Made by a program: the position numbers and the translations under genes. Below the pieces are notes generated by a model. It worked only from the letters and a program-made list of their open reading frames with translations. It was not told the DNA's origin and did not search any database. A stretch of 64,000 bases of DNA from Svornostia abyssi (GTDB taxonomy: Bacteria > Actinomycetota > Thermoleophilia > Solirubrobacterales > Solirubrobacteraceae): contig CP088295.1 of the NCBI GenBank assembly GCA_024666565.1, forward strand, positions 4,030,001 to 4,094,000, given 5' to 3'. Positions 9,958 through 19,601 of the stretch are shown one piece after another. How positions within the stretch are numbered: the first letter of the stretch is position 1; every line of letters begins with the position of its first letter.

Positions 9958-10057
9958 CAGGCCTCCAAGTCAAGCAGTCGCAGGGGCTGGACGGGTCACC
10001 CAGGAAACGGCACGCACGCTCGCTTCTGGCGCGTGGGTGGCCGATACCCGAGCAGGG

Positions 10058-12138
10058 ATGTCTCGTCTCGTCTACCACGACGCCGCCGAACGCGAGCGGA
10101 TGTACGACGTCATGGCGCGCATGCGCCCGCCGTTCAGCGTCGCGCTGGGCATCCTCATCGTGCCCGCGATGCTCGCGATCCCGGTGTACGGCTGGGTCTG
10201 CGAGCTGCCGCTGATCGCCGCCGCGCTCGTCTACGGCGTCACGGACGTGAACCTCCGCCGCGGCTGCGCCACCCCGAGCGCTGGGTGATCGGCGCGTGGG
10301 CGTTCGCGGAGCTCATGATCCTGCTCATGATCGCGCTGGCCGACGGGCCGCGCGAGTATCTCCTGGCTGTCCCGATGGTCCCGATGCTCGGCGTCACGAT
10401 GATCATCGGGCGGCGGATCGCGCTGGCCTGCGCGTGCGCGCTCGCGGCACTGCTGTGCCTCACCGCGGGGCTGACGATGTGGGACGAGGTCACGGCCCTC
10501 CCCCCGGTGCTGATCTTCCCCGTCGCGTTCATCATCGCGAGCGCGCTGGCGGGCATGGCGGCGCTCGACGGCGGGTTCGTCTCCCGGCAGACCTCAGTCG
10601 TGGATCCGCTCACCGGGCTCCTGAACCGCGTGGCGCTCCAGACGAGGACGACCGAGCTGGCGGCGCAGGCCCGGGTCAACGGCGAGCGCGTCGCGCTGAC
10701 CGTGGTCGAGCTGGACCGCTTCCGGAGGGTCGCCGCCGAGCACGGCTCCGCCACCGCCGACGCGGTGCTCGCCGAGATCGCACGGCGCCTGCGCATGGAG
10801 CTCGGCGCGGACAGCACGGTCTTCCGGTTCGACGGCGGCACCTTCGTGGTGCTGGGGAGCGGGATCACGCGGGCCTCGGCGATCGCGACGGCTGAGCGTC
10901 TGCGCGACGCCGTCTGCGCCTCGGCGATCGACGACGTCGCCGTCACCGTGTCCCTCGGCATCGCCGTCTACCACGGTGAGGACTTCGACTTCGCCGAGCT
11001 GTACACGCGGGGCGCCGCTGCGCTCGACCTGGCGCAGACCGCGGGTGGCAACCGCGTGTGTCTCGCCCCCGACGGGCCCACGGCGGCCCCGCCGCTCGCG
11101 GCGGCGCCCGAGCGAGGCGAGCGGTCAGCCCTGACGGCGCAGCTCGGCGACGACTGGACCGCACGTCTGCGCACGGCGACGGACGGGACCGCGCTCATCC
11201 CCAACCGGATCGACCGCGCCCACGCCGTCGATGCGCTCGCGCGCACCCGGCCCCTCACGACCGCGACGGCCGCCGTCCTCGGCGCGGCGATCGTCCTGAG
11301 CTCCTTCTGGGCGAATTGGCTGATGCTCGTTCCCGCGATCGGCGGCGTGCTGGCATGGGAGATCACGAACCGCCTCGTGCCCCGGGTCCGCCGGCCCGAG
11401 TACCCCGTCTTCGCCGGTCTCGTCGCCGTCCTCGCGGCCGGCGGGCTGTGGATCGCCGCCGCGGGCCCCGTCGGGGTGTTCGCCCTCCCCGCCCTGGCCA
11501 TCGTCGTCCTGGGCGGGTGCTCGGGCTTCCCGAAGCTCGGCGCCGTGCTGCTCGCGCTGATCGGCGTGGCCACGACGGTCGCCGCCGGAATGGCGGTCGG
11601 CGCGGCCGACACCGCCGCCGGCCCCGTGGTCCTCGCACTCGCGATCGTCTTCGTCATCGGCTTCGCGGTCATGGGCGAGGTGATGGGCCGGACCGCCAGA
11701 GACCACCGTGTCACCGCCATCACCGACCCGCTCACGCAGACGCTCAACCACGCGGCGCTCGACGCCAGGATCCCCGCGTTCGAGCAGCTGGCCGTCGATC
11801 GCGCGCTGAGCCTCGTCCTCGTCGGCCTCGCCGACCGTCGTCCTGACGCGGTCCGCGACGCAGCGGCCCGCCTGCGCGGCGCCGTCCACCCGTTCGACCC
11901 GATCTACAGGGTCGGGCCCCACGAGTTCGCCGTGCTGCTCTCCGACGTCGAGGACGACCGGGCGCAGAAGGTGGCAGATCGCATCGCCGCCGCGATCGGC
12001 GACGAGGACGCCGCCGTCGGCGTCGCGTCCGTTCCGGCGGGCGACGTGTGCTGCCTGGACATGCTCTTCGCGGAGGCCGCGGCAGCGCAGCGCGCGGCCG
12101 GCAGGTCCACCGGAGAGCGCCCGATGGTCGCCGCCTGA
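10058..12138 (+). CDS. membrane protein with two degenerate GGDEF domains (frame broken near 10260)
   Basis: The N-terminus (MSRLVYHDAAERERMYDVMA, then two membrane spans) is in one frame up to about 10260. The remainder continues one frame over, so a missing base near 10258-10268 (GCCGCGGC, expected GCCGCCGGC) restores a 693-residue protein. Order: about five membrane spans, a GGDEF-like domain (DPLTGLLNRVAL, signature replaced by FDGGTF), a second set of about five spans, then another GGDEF-like domain (DPLTQTLNHAAL, signature replaced by VGPHEF). Both active-site loops lack the canonical GGDEF, so cyclase activity is unlikely. It may be a c-di-GMP or nucleotide sensor or a scaffold; that role is inferred. 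Confidence 0.75.
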
Positions 12139-12148
12139 CGCCGAGCCG

Positions 12149-12532
12149 TCAGTCGCCGACGGCGCGCTTCGGCACTTCGCCCCACAGCTGCTCGAGGCGG
12201 TAGTACTCGCGCGCCTCCGGCGTGAAGATGTGCACGACGACGTCGAGGTAGTCCATGAGGACCCACCGGGACTCCGTGAGCCCCTCCACCCTGCGCGGCA
12301 GGATGCCGTGGTCGTCCTTCAGGCCCCGGTGGATGCGGTCGTGGATCGCCTTGACCTGCCGCTCGGTGTTGCCGGTCGCGACGATGAAGTAGTCGGTGTA
12401 GCCCAGGACCTCGCGGACGTTGAGCTCCACGAGATCGATCGCCTTGCCGTCGGAGGCGAGCTGCGCGATGGCCTCCGCGAGCTCCTCCGGGGTCAGCTGC
12501 TGGTCGGACTGGGTGAGTGTGTTCTCCGTCAT
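12149..12532 (-). CDS. rsfS: ribosomal silencing factor RsfS
   Basis: RsfS binds ribosomal protein L14 and blocks subunit joining during starvation. The 127-residue product shows the DUF143/Iojap core: KAIDLVELNVREVLGYTDYFIVATG, then ERQVKAIHDRI, GLTESRWVLMDYLDVVVHIF and a terminal YYRLEQLWG. Its ATG overlaps the nadD stop as ATGA, the classic nadD-rsfS coupling. It ends the proB-proA-nadD-rsfS run and is convergent with the GGDEF-like gene, 10 nt away. Confidence 0.95.
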   Translation of the reverse strand: MTENTLTQSDQQLTPEELAEAIAQLASDGKAIDLVELNVREVLGYTDYFIVATGNTERQVKAIHDRIHRGLKDDHGILPRRVEGLTESRWVLMDYLDVVVHIFTPEAREYYRLEQLWGEVPKRAVGD

Positions 12533-13140
12533 CTGCCCCCTCCACGGTAGAGCCCCCGCGCGCTGATGCGGTCTGCGACCGCGTCCGGGACGAGGTAGCG
12601 GACCGTCCGGCCGTCCGTGATGCGACGCCTGATCTCCGACGACGACAGGTCCAGGCGCGGCATCTCGAAGAAGTCGATCCGCCCCGCCACGTCCCCGAGC
12701 GTGGCGCCCAGGCGGTCCAGGATGTCCTGCCGCGCGACGCCGGACCGCTCGGCGACGGCGAGGCGCGCGAGGCCCAGGATCGACACCGGCTCGCGCCAGG
12801 TCGGGAGGCTCAGCGCCATGTCGCCGCCCACGATGAACGTCAGCTCGGTGTTCGCATGCGTCGCGTGCAGTGCGCGGAGCGTATCGACGGTGTAGGACCG
12901 CCCCGCGCGCTCCAGCTCGATGCGGGACACCTCCAGCCGCGGGTCATCCGCCACCGCCAGCTCGCACAGTGCCGCGCGCGCCTCGGGTCCCGGGTCGTGC
13001 GCGACCTCCTTGTGCGGGGGTTCGAACGCCGGGACGAGCAGCACCCGTTCCAGGCCGAGCTGGTCGGCCGCCTCGCTCGCGCACAGCAGGTGCGCGAGGT
13101 GCGGCGGGTTGAACGTCCCGCCGAGGACGCCCAGACGCAC
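12529..13140 (-). CDS. nadD: nicotinate-nucleotide adenylyltransferase
   Basis: Converts nicotinate mononucleotide and ATP to deamido-NAD in NAD synthesis. The 203-residue protein starts at GTG 13140 (VRLGVLGG), four bases after the proA stop. It carries the nucleotidyltransferase GGTFNPPHLAHL motif (residues 8-19) and the C-terminal SSSEIRRRI motif that binds ATP. FIVGGDMALSLPTW is also typical. The longer upstream frame overlaps proA and was rejected. It overlaps rsfS by four bases. Confidence 0.95.
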   Translation of the reverse strand: MRLGVLGGTFNPPHLAHLLCASEAADQLGLERVLLVPAFEPPHKEVAHDPGPEARAALCELAVADDPRLEVSRIELERAGRSYTVDTLRALHATHANTELTFIVGGDMALSLPTWREPVSILGLARLAVAERSGVARQDILDRLGATLGDVAGRIDFFEMPRLDLSSSEIRRRITDGRTVRYLVPDAVADRISARGLYRGGGR

Positions 13141-13144
13141 GGGG

Positions 13145-14416
13145 TCAGCTGCGGACGTGGCCGTCGCCCGACACGACGTACTTGAACGTGCAGAGCTCCC
13201 GGACGCCGATCGGGCCGCGCGCGTGGAGCTTCTGCGTGGAGTTGCCGATCTCCGCGCCCATGCCGAACTCGCCGCCGTCGGTGAAGCGCGTGGACGCGTT
13301 GATGTAGACGCACGCCGCGTCGACACCGCGCTCGAACGCGCGCGCCGACTCCGTGTCGCGGGTGACGATCGCCTCGCTGTGCCCCGAGCCGTGCTCGTTG
13401 ATGTGCAGGATCGCCTCGCCCGCGGAATCGACGATCCCGACCGCCAGGATGGATGCGAGGAACTCGGTGTCCCAGTCCTCGTCGGTGGCGTCGAGCGTGT
13501 CGACGCCGGCCGCCGCGGCGAGCGTCTTCGTCCGCGCGTCGACGCGCAGCTCGACCCCCGCATCGCGCAGGGCGCGCAGCGCGTCGGGCAGGAACGCGGG
13601 CGCGGCCTCAGCGTGGACGAGCAGCGTCTCGGCCGCGTTGCACACGCCGGTGCGCTGCGTCTTGGCGTTGAGGATGATCGCGCGGGCCTGCTCGAGGTCG
13701 GCGTCCGCGTCGACGAACACGTGGCAGTTGCCGCTGGCCGCGTAGATGACCGGCACGGTGGCGACCGCCTGCAGCGCGGCCTTCAGGCCCTCGCCGCCGC
13801 GCGGGAAGATGAGGTCGACGAGCTGGTCCTGGGTGGCGAGGTCCGCCAGCTCCTCGCGGCCGCCGCCGGCGACCAGGCCGATCGCGCCGTCCGGGATCCC
13901 GGCCGCGCGCGCGGCGTCGGCGGCGATGCCCGAGAGCACCGCGTTGGAGTGCGCGGCGCTGGAGCTGCCACGGAGCACGACGGCGTTGCCAGACTTCAGG
14001 CACAGCGCGGCGGCGTCGATCGTGACGTTCGGGCGGGCCTCGTAGACCACCGCGACGACGCCGAACGGCACCGCGGTCTTGCGCACGTCCAGCCCGTTGG
14101 GCAGCCGGCGGCCCTCGAGGACCTCGCCCACCGGATCGGGCAGCGCGATGATCGCGCGGGTGCCGTCGGCGATCGACGCGATGCGGTCCGCGTCGAGCGC
14201 CAGGCGATCCATGAGCGCGTCGCTCAGGCCGCTCTCGCGGCCCGCCTCGAGGTCCCGGGCGTTGGCCTCCAGGATCTCGTCGGTCCGGGCGATCAGCGCA
14301 TCAGCGATGGCGGTGAGCGCGGCGTTCTTCGTGGCGGTGTCGAGCGCGGCCAGCGTGCGCGACGCCTCACGGGCGCGCAGGCAGACCTCGGTGACGGACT
14401 GGGTGACCGTGGCCAT
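13145..14416 (-). CDS. proA: gamma-glutamyl phosphate reductase
   Basis: Second step of proline synthesis: NADPH-dependent reduction of gamma-glutamyl phosphate to the semialdehyde. The 423-residue ALDH-fold protein has PFGVVAVVYEARPNVTIDAA (cofactor domain), the nucleophile Cys259 in QRTGVCNAAET, and the C-terminal FGMGAEIGNSTQKLHARGPIG motif. It lies 30 nt downstream of proB on the same strand, giving a proB-proA-nadD-rsfS operon. Length is normal. Confidence 0.97.
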   Translation of the reverse strand: MATVTQSVTEVCLRAREASRTLAALDTATKNAALTAIADALIARTDEILEANARDLEAGRESGLSDALMDRLALDADRIASIADGTRAIIALPDPVGEVLEGRRLPNGLDVRKTAVPFGVVAVVYEARPNVTIDAAALCLKSGNAVVLRGSSSAAHSNAVLSGIAADAARAAGIPDGAIGLVAGGGREELADLATQDQLVDLIFPRGGEGLKAALQAVATVPVIYAASGNCHVFVDADADLEQARAIILNAKTQRTGVCNAAETLLVHAEAAPAFLPDALRALRDAGVELRVDARTKTLAAAAGVDTLDATDEDWDTEFLASILAVGIVDSAGEAILHINEHGSGHSEAIVTRDTESARAFERGVDAACVYINASTRFTDGGEFGMGAEIGNSTQKLHARGPIGVRELCTFKYVVSGDGHVRS

Positions 14417-14446
14417 AACGCCCCACAGGCTACCGCCGAGGTCGTC

Positions 14447-15550
14447 TCAGGCGAGGACGAAGTAGTCCCGGTGCACGGCTTCCTCGGTCGCCCGCGGGAA
14501 GACCTCGCGCACCTGCGGCGACTTCAGCCCGATGATCCGCCGCAGCTCGTCGGCCGCGTAGTTCGTGATCCCCTTGCCGATGAGCCCGCCGCCGTGGGCG
14601 ATCTCGACGGCGTCACCGACGTCGAACGTGCCGTCCACCGCGGTGATGCCGACCGGCAGCAGCGACGTGCCGCCGTCCTTCAGCGCCCGGGCGGCGCCCG
14701 CGTCGACGAGCACCGTGCCGTGCGACGGCTTGGCGTACTTCAGCCAGAGCTTGAACGACGTGTAGCCGGTCTCGCGCGCGGGGAAGCGGGTGCCCTCGCG
14801 CTCGCCGTCGAGCACGCGCCGCAGCGCGCCCTCACGCCGCCCGCTGCAGATGACGGTGTCGATGCCGGCGGCCGTCGCCATCTCGGCAGCCACGACCTTC
14901 GAACGCATGCCGCCCGTCCCGAGCGAACTCGTCTCGTGGCCGATCTGCAGCTCGTCGAGGACCGCGTAGTCGGTGACCTCCTCGACCATCCGCGCGGCCG
15001 GGTCGTTGCGCGGATCGGCGGTGAAGACGCCGTCGGGCGTCGTGAGCAGGGCGAGCTGGTCGGCCTCGACGAGGATCGCGACCTGCGCGGCGAGGAAGTC
15101 GTTGTCACCGAAGCTGATCTCGTCCGTGGCGGTCGTGTCGTTCTCGTTGATGACGGGAACGACGCGCCAGTCCAGGAGCCGCCGCAGCGTGTTGCGCGCG
15201 TTGAGGTAGTGGCCACGGGCGCTCATGTCGAAGAACGTGAGGAGCACCTGGGCGCTGGTCACGCCGCGGTCGCGCAGGAGCTCGTCGTAGACGCGGTAGA
15301 GCTTGCCCTGCCCGACCGCGCTGGCTGCCTGGAGGTCCTCGATCGCCGTCGGCCGGTCCGCGGCCCCTTCCCCCGGGCGCATGATCCGCAGCCCGTGCGC
15401 GATCGCGCCGCTGGAGACGATGACGACGTCGTCACCGGCCGCGTGCCGGCGGGCGACCTCGTCGGCGAGACGCTGCAGGACGTCGTCGCGCAGCGACCCG
15501 TCGTCGTGGGCGACGATCGAGGAACCGAGCTTGATCACGTGGCGGGCCAT
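14447..15550 (-). CDS. proB: glutamate 5-kinase
   Basis: First, feedback-regulated step of proline synthesis. The 367-residue protein has an amino-acid kinase domain (VIKLGSSIV at 4-12, VIVSSGAIAHGL, INENDTTATDEISFGDND) and a C-terminal PUA domain from about 275 (GTVLVDAGAARALKDGGTSLLPVGI...). The open frame extends upstream, but the ATG at 15550 (MARHVIKLGSS) is the family start. It heads the proBA-nadD-rsfS unit and is divergent from the SDR at 15655. Confidence 0.96.
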   Translation of the reverse strand: MARHVIKLGSSIVAHDDGSLRDDVLQRLADEVARRHAAGDDVVIVSSGAIAHGLRIMRPGEGAADRPTAIEDLQAASAVGQGKLYRVYDELLRDRGVTSAQVLLTFFDMSARGHYLNARNTLRRLLDWRVVPVINENDTTATDEISFGDNDFLAAQVAILVEADQLALLTTPDGVFTADPRNDPAARMVEEVTDYAVLDELQIGHETSSLGTGGMRSKVVAAEMATAAGIDTVICSGRREGALRRVLDGEREGTRFPARETGYTSFKLWLKYAKPSHGTVLVDAGAARALKDGGTSLLPVGITAVDGTFDVGDAVEIAHGGGLIGKGITNYAADELRRIIGLKSPQVREVFPRATEEAVHRDYFVLA

Positions 15551-15654
15551 GGTGCGGTGCCAGCGTAGAGGCCGCGCCACGGTGGTGCCCGGCCACACCC
15601 ACTGGTCGGCTGGCCAACTAGGATCGGCCGCTCGATCACGAACGTGGAGATGAC

Positions 15655-16416
15655 ATGGACGTACAGGGAGCAGGCGCGGTGGTCTTCGGCGGCGCCTCAG
15701 GACTCGGCGCCGCAACGGCCCAGCGGCTGGCAGCCGCCGGCGCGACCGTCGTCGTCGCGGACCTCAACGCCGACCTCGGCGAAGCGCTCGCCCAGGAGAT
15801 CGGCGGCGGGTTCGTCCGGACCGATGTGCGCGACGGATCGCAGGTCCAGGCCGCGATCGACGCGGCGTCCGACATCGCCGGCGGCCTTCGTGTGGCCGTG
15901 AGCTGCGCGGGCATCGGCACGCCCGCCAAGCTCGTGGGCAAGGACGGACCGTCGCCGCTGCAGGGCTTCCGCGACATCATCGAGGTCAACCTCCTCGGCA
16001 CGATCAACGTCCTGCGCCTCGGCGCCGCCAGCATGGTCGCCAACACGCCGAACGAGCACGGCGAGAAGGGCGTGCTCATCAACACCGCGTCGGTCGCGGC
16101 GTACGACGGGCAGATCGGCCAGGTCGCGTACTCCGCGTCGAAGGGCGGCATCGTCGGGCTCACGCTGCCCGCCGCCCGTGAGCTGGCGCGCGACGGCATC
16201 CGCGTCGTGACCATCGCGCCAGGGCTGTTCAACACGCCGCTGCTCGCGTCCCTGCCCGAGCCCGCCAAGGACGCGCTGGGGAGGTCCGTCCCGTTCCCGC
16301 CGCGCCTCGGCGAGCCCTCGGAGTACGCCGCGCTCGCCGCACACATCGTCGAGAACCCGATCCTCAACGGCGAGGTCATCCGCCTCGACGGGGCGCTCCG
16401 CATGGCGCCGAAGTAG
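15655..16416 (+). CDS. SDR family dehydrogenase, 3-hydroxyacyl-CoA dehydrogenase type II-like
   Basis: A 253-residue classical short-chain dehydrogenase. The NAD-binding [16 protein letters not shown] motif lies at 12-27 with an acidic D after strand 2 (VVVADLN), indicating NAD preference. Catalytic Ser ([10 protein letters not shown]) and YSASK are present. The overall pattern, including [13 protein letters not shown] and [12 protein letters not shown], resembles the HSD17B10/type II 3-hydroxyacyl-CoA dehydrogenase subgroup acting in fatty-acid or branched-chain degradation; that substrate is inferred. A GGAG Shine-Dalgarno precedes the ATG. Twelve bases separate it from the first MFS gene. 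Confidence 0.88.
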   Translation: MDVQGAGAVVFGGASGLGAATAQRLAAAGATVVVADLNADLGEALAQEIGGGFVRTDVRDGSQVQAAIDAASDIAGGLRVAVSCAGIGTPAKLVGKDGPSPLQGFRDIIEVNLLGTINVLRLGAASMVANTPNEHGEKGVLINTASVAAYDGQIGQVAYSASKGGIVGLTLPAARELARDGIRVVTIAPGLFNTPLLASLPEPAKDALGRSVPFPPRLGEPSEYAALAAHIVENPILNGEVIRLDGALRMAPK

Positions 16417-16428
16417 CCTCGCGGGCCG

Positions 16429-17623
16429 ATGTCCGGCCCGCCCGCCACGGCGCTCCCCCGGCGCGTCGTGGTGATCATGGCCATCGCCTGCGGCGCCGCC
16501 ATCGCCAACACGTACTACGGCCAGCCGCTGCTCGGCGTCATCGCCGACACGTTCGGCGTCTCCGCGACGACCGCGGGCCTGATCGTGACGGCCAGCCAGC
16601 TCGGCTACGCGGCGGGGCTCGTGCTGGTGGTGCCGCTCGGCGACCTCGTCGAGCGGCGGCGGCTCGTCCTCGTGCTGCTCGCGGCCACGACGGCCGGCCT
16701 CGCGTGCACCGCGGCCGCGCCGTCGCTCGGCGTGCTCGCCGCCGCGCTGGCCCTCGTCGGCGTCACCACGGTGGTGACCCAGGTCCTCACGCCGCTCGCC
16801 GCGTCCCTCGCCCGGCGAGCACGAGCGCGGCCGCGTGGTCGGGACGGTCATGAGCGGCCTGCTCATCGGGATCCTCGTGGCCCGCACCGTGAGCGGCCTG
16901 ATCGCCGAGGTCGCAGGGTGGCGGGCCGTGTATCTCCTCGCGATGGTGACGATGCTCGTCCTCGCGGTCCTGCTGGCCAGGACGCTGCCGGTGAGCCGTC
17001 CCGCGCCGTCCTCGCACACGTACGCCACGCTCCTGCGCTCGGTCGCCGGGCTCGTGGCCTCCAGTCCGCTCCTGCGGCGACGGATGGTCTACGGCGCCAC
17101 GATCATGGGCGGCTTCAGCGTCCTGTGGACCGCGCTGACCCTCCTCCTGTCCGCGCCTCCGTACTCCTACTCGGCCGGGACGATCGGCCTGTTCGGCCTC
17201 TTCGGGATCGCCGGGGCGGTCAGCGCGCAGCGCGCCGGCCGGCTCGGCGACGCGGGCCACAGCCGCGTGGCCACCGGCGCGTTCCTCGCCGCGATCATCG
17301 CGGGGTGGGCGCTCCTCGCTCTGGGCGGCACGTCCGTCGCGGCGCTCATCGCGGGCATCGTCGTGCTCGACCTCGGCGTCCAGGGCACGCACATCCTCAA
17401 CCAGCACGAGATCTACGGCGCGCACCCCGACTCCCGCGGCCGCGTGACGACCGCGTACATGACGTGCAACTACGTCTGCGGCGCGCTGGGATCGGCCGCC
17501 GCGGTCATCGCCTTCCGCGAGGGCGGCTGGGACGCCGTGGTCGTCCTCGGCGGGGCGATCGCCGCGCTGGGACTGCTCGTGTGGCTGCAGGCCCAGGTAG
17601 TTGCGCAGCGAATGACCTCGTAG
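16429..17623 (+). CDS. MFS transporter, copy 1 (frame broken near 16812)
   Basis: Encodes a 12-span major facilitator (about 397 residues once corrected). Residues 1-125 are in the frame of the ATG at 16429 (NTYYGQPLLGVIADTFGVSA; PLGDLVERRR loop motif). The rest (RGRVVGTVMSGLLIGILVAR...) continues one frame on, after an extra base near 16811-16817. Aligning it with the paralogue at 17633 places the break exactly where copy 2 reads ALAPEHERGKV. The substrate is unknown; the YYGQPLL start resembles YgaY/DHA1-type exporters. It is followed after 9 nt by its paralogue. Confidence 0.82.
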
Positions 17624-17632
17624 GGTGATGGC

Positions 17633-18836
17633 GTGCCCAGCGCGCCCGCACCCACGTCGCTGAGCCGGCGCATCGTCCTCGTGATGGCCGTCGGGTGCGG
17701 CGCGGCGGTGGCGAACAACTACTACGGCCAGCCGCTCCTCGACGTGATCGCCGCGTCGTTCGGCGTCTCGCCGAGCACCGCCGGGCTCATCGTCACCGCC
17801 AGCCAGCTCGGCTACGCCCTCGGGCTGGTGTTCATCGTCCCGCTCGGCGACCTGCTCGAACGACGCAGCCTGATCGTCCGCCTGTTGCTCGCCACCGCCG
17901 CAGCGCTCGCGGTCACCGCGGCGGCGCCCGCCCTCGGCGTCCTGGCGGCCGCGCTCGCGGTCGTGGGCGTCACCACCGTCGTGGCGCAGGTCCTGATCCC
18001 GCTGTCGGCGGCCCTCGCCCCGGAGCACGAGCGCGGGAAGGTCGTCGGCATCGTCATGAGCGGCCTGCTCATCGGGATCCTGGTAGCGCGCACCGTCAGC
18101 GGTCTCATCGCGGCCCTCGGCGGTTGGCGGCTCGTCTACGCGCTCGCCGCGGCGGTGATGCTCACGCTCGCGGTCGTCCTGCGGCGGACACTGCCGGAGA
18201 GCCTGCCCGACCGCGGCGGCCTGACCTACCGCTCCCTCCTGCGCTCCGTCGCCGGCCTCGTCCGCACGAGCCCGGTGCTCCGGCGCCGCATGGTCTACGG
18301 CGCGACCGGCATGGCCGGCTTCAGCCTCGTCTGGACCGCGCTGACGCTCCTGCTCTCCGACGCTCCGTACGGGTACGGCGAGGCGACGATCGGCCTGTTC
18401 GGCCTGTTCGGGCTGGCCGGGGCGCTGAGCGCCCAGGCGGCGGGACGCCTCGGCGACCGCGGGTGGACCCAGCCGGCCACCGGCGCGTTCCTCGCGGCGG
18501 TCCTCGGCGGGTGGGGGGCTGCTCGCGCTGGCGGGCCAGTCGCTGGCCGCGCTGATCGCCGGCCTCGTCCTGTTCGACCTCGGCGTCCAGGGGCAGCACA
18601 TCCTCAATCAGAACCGTCTCTTCACCGAGCACCCCGAGGCCCGCGGGCGCGTCACCACCGCGTACATGGCGGGCAACTTCCTCGCCGGCGCGCTGGGCTC
18701 GGCGAGCGCCGGGCTGGCGTACGCAGCAGGCGGCTGGGAGGCCGTCACCGCGGTGGGCGTCGCGATCGCGCTGATCGCCCTGGCCGCGTGGGCGCAGGAG
18801 CAGGTCGCCCGCCGCGCGCCGGCCTCGCGGCGCTAG
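17633..18836 (+). CDS. MFS transporter, copy 2 (frame broken at the G-run 18513-18518)
   Basis: Close paralogue of the preceding transporter, arranged head-to-tail. It starts at GTG 17633 (PSAPAPTSLSRRIVLVMAVG) and reads through about ten membrane spans to GAFLAAVLGGWG. There a run of six G (five needed) shifts the frame; the corrected C-terminus (LLALAGQSLAALIAGLVLFD through VARRAPASRR) ends at TAG 18834-18836, giving 400 residues. The stop overlaps the stop of the convergent VIT1 gene at a shared CTAG. Tandem duplication followed by divergence is inferred from the near-collinear sequences. Confidence 0.82.
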
Positions 18837-19591
18837 ACCACCTGGTCGAGGCCGACACCGACGAGGTACGCGACCGCCGCCGCCGCGCCGCCGACGAGCA
18901 GCGTCTCCAGCCCTGACCGCCACCACTGCTGGCCGACGACGCGTGCCTTCGCACTGCCGACCGCGAAGAACGCCGCCGCGGTCAGGACCGTGCTCCACGC
19001 GAACGGTTCGGGCACGAGGTCGTCGTCGACCGCGTCGAGCAGGAACGGCAGCAGCGGCAGGAGGCCGACCGTGATGAACGCGGCGAACGTCGCCGCCGCC
19101 GCCCGCCACGGCACCGTCGGATCGGGTCCGTATCCGAGCTCCTCGACCATCATCGTCTCGACCCAGCGGTCCTCATCGGCCGTGATCACGTCCACGATCC
19201 GCTCCAGGTCGTCACCCGCAAAGCCCTTGGCCGCGAACAGCTGGCGGATCTCCTCGCGCTCGCCCTCGGGCACCAGCCGGACGTGACGGCGCTCGCGCTG
19301 GCGCGCCCGCTCGCGCTGATCCTGCTCGGCGCGCGTGCCCAGATAGTTGCTCACCGCCATGCTCAAGCCGTCGGCGAGCAGGTTCGCGAGCCCCATGATC
19401 ACCACGACGGTCGCGCCGAGCTTGGCCCCGGTCGCCCCCGCGACGACCGCGAACGTCGTCACGGTCCCGTCGATCGCGCCGTAGATGAAGTCGCGCAGGT
19501 AGCTGACGGATCGTGGCTCGGCGAGCCGCTGCGCGATGGCCTCGGGGCTGTGCTCCTCGCGCAGGCTTGACGGGGACCGGCGGACGCTCAT
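18833..19591 (-). CDS. VIT1/CCC1 family transporter
   Basis: A 252-residue membrane protein of the vacuolar iron transporter/CCC1 family, which moves Fe(II) or Mn(II). The family signature is visible in the first span: YLRDFIYGAIDGTVTTFAVVAGATGA (about 31-56), followed by GLANLLADGLSMAVSNYLGTR. A cytoplasmic Glu/Arg-rich stretch (RERRHVRLVPEGEREEIRQL) corresponds to the metal-binding region between spans 2 and 3. Three more spans follow. It starts 10 nt after the obgE stop and could be co-transcribed with it. Confidence 0.88.
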   Translation of the reverse strand: MSVRRSPSSLREEHSPEAIAQRLAEPRSVSYLRDFIYGAIDGTVTTFAVVAGATGAKLGATVVVIMGLANLLADGLSMAVSNYLGTRAEQDQRERARQRERRHVRLVPEGEREEIRQLFAAKGFAGDDLERIVDVITADEDRWVETMMVEELGYGPDPTVPWRAAAATFAAFITVGLLPLLPFLLDAVDDDLVPEPFAWSTVLTAAAFFAVGSAKARVVGQQWWRSGLETLLVGGAAAAVAYLVGVGLDQVV

Positions 19592-19601
19592 GGCTCGCCG
19601 G

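Noticed and set aside
12920..15568. 882-codon plus-strand frame opposite proA/proB
   Set aside because: Two well-supported proline genes occupy the other strand; no domain in this frame.
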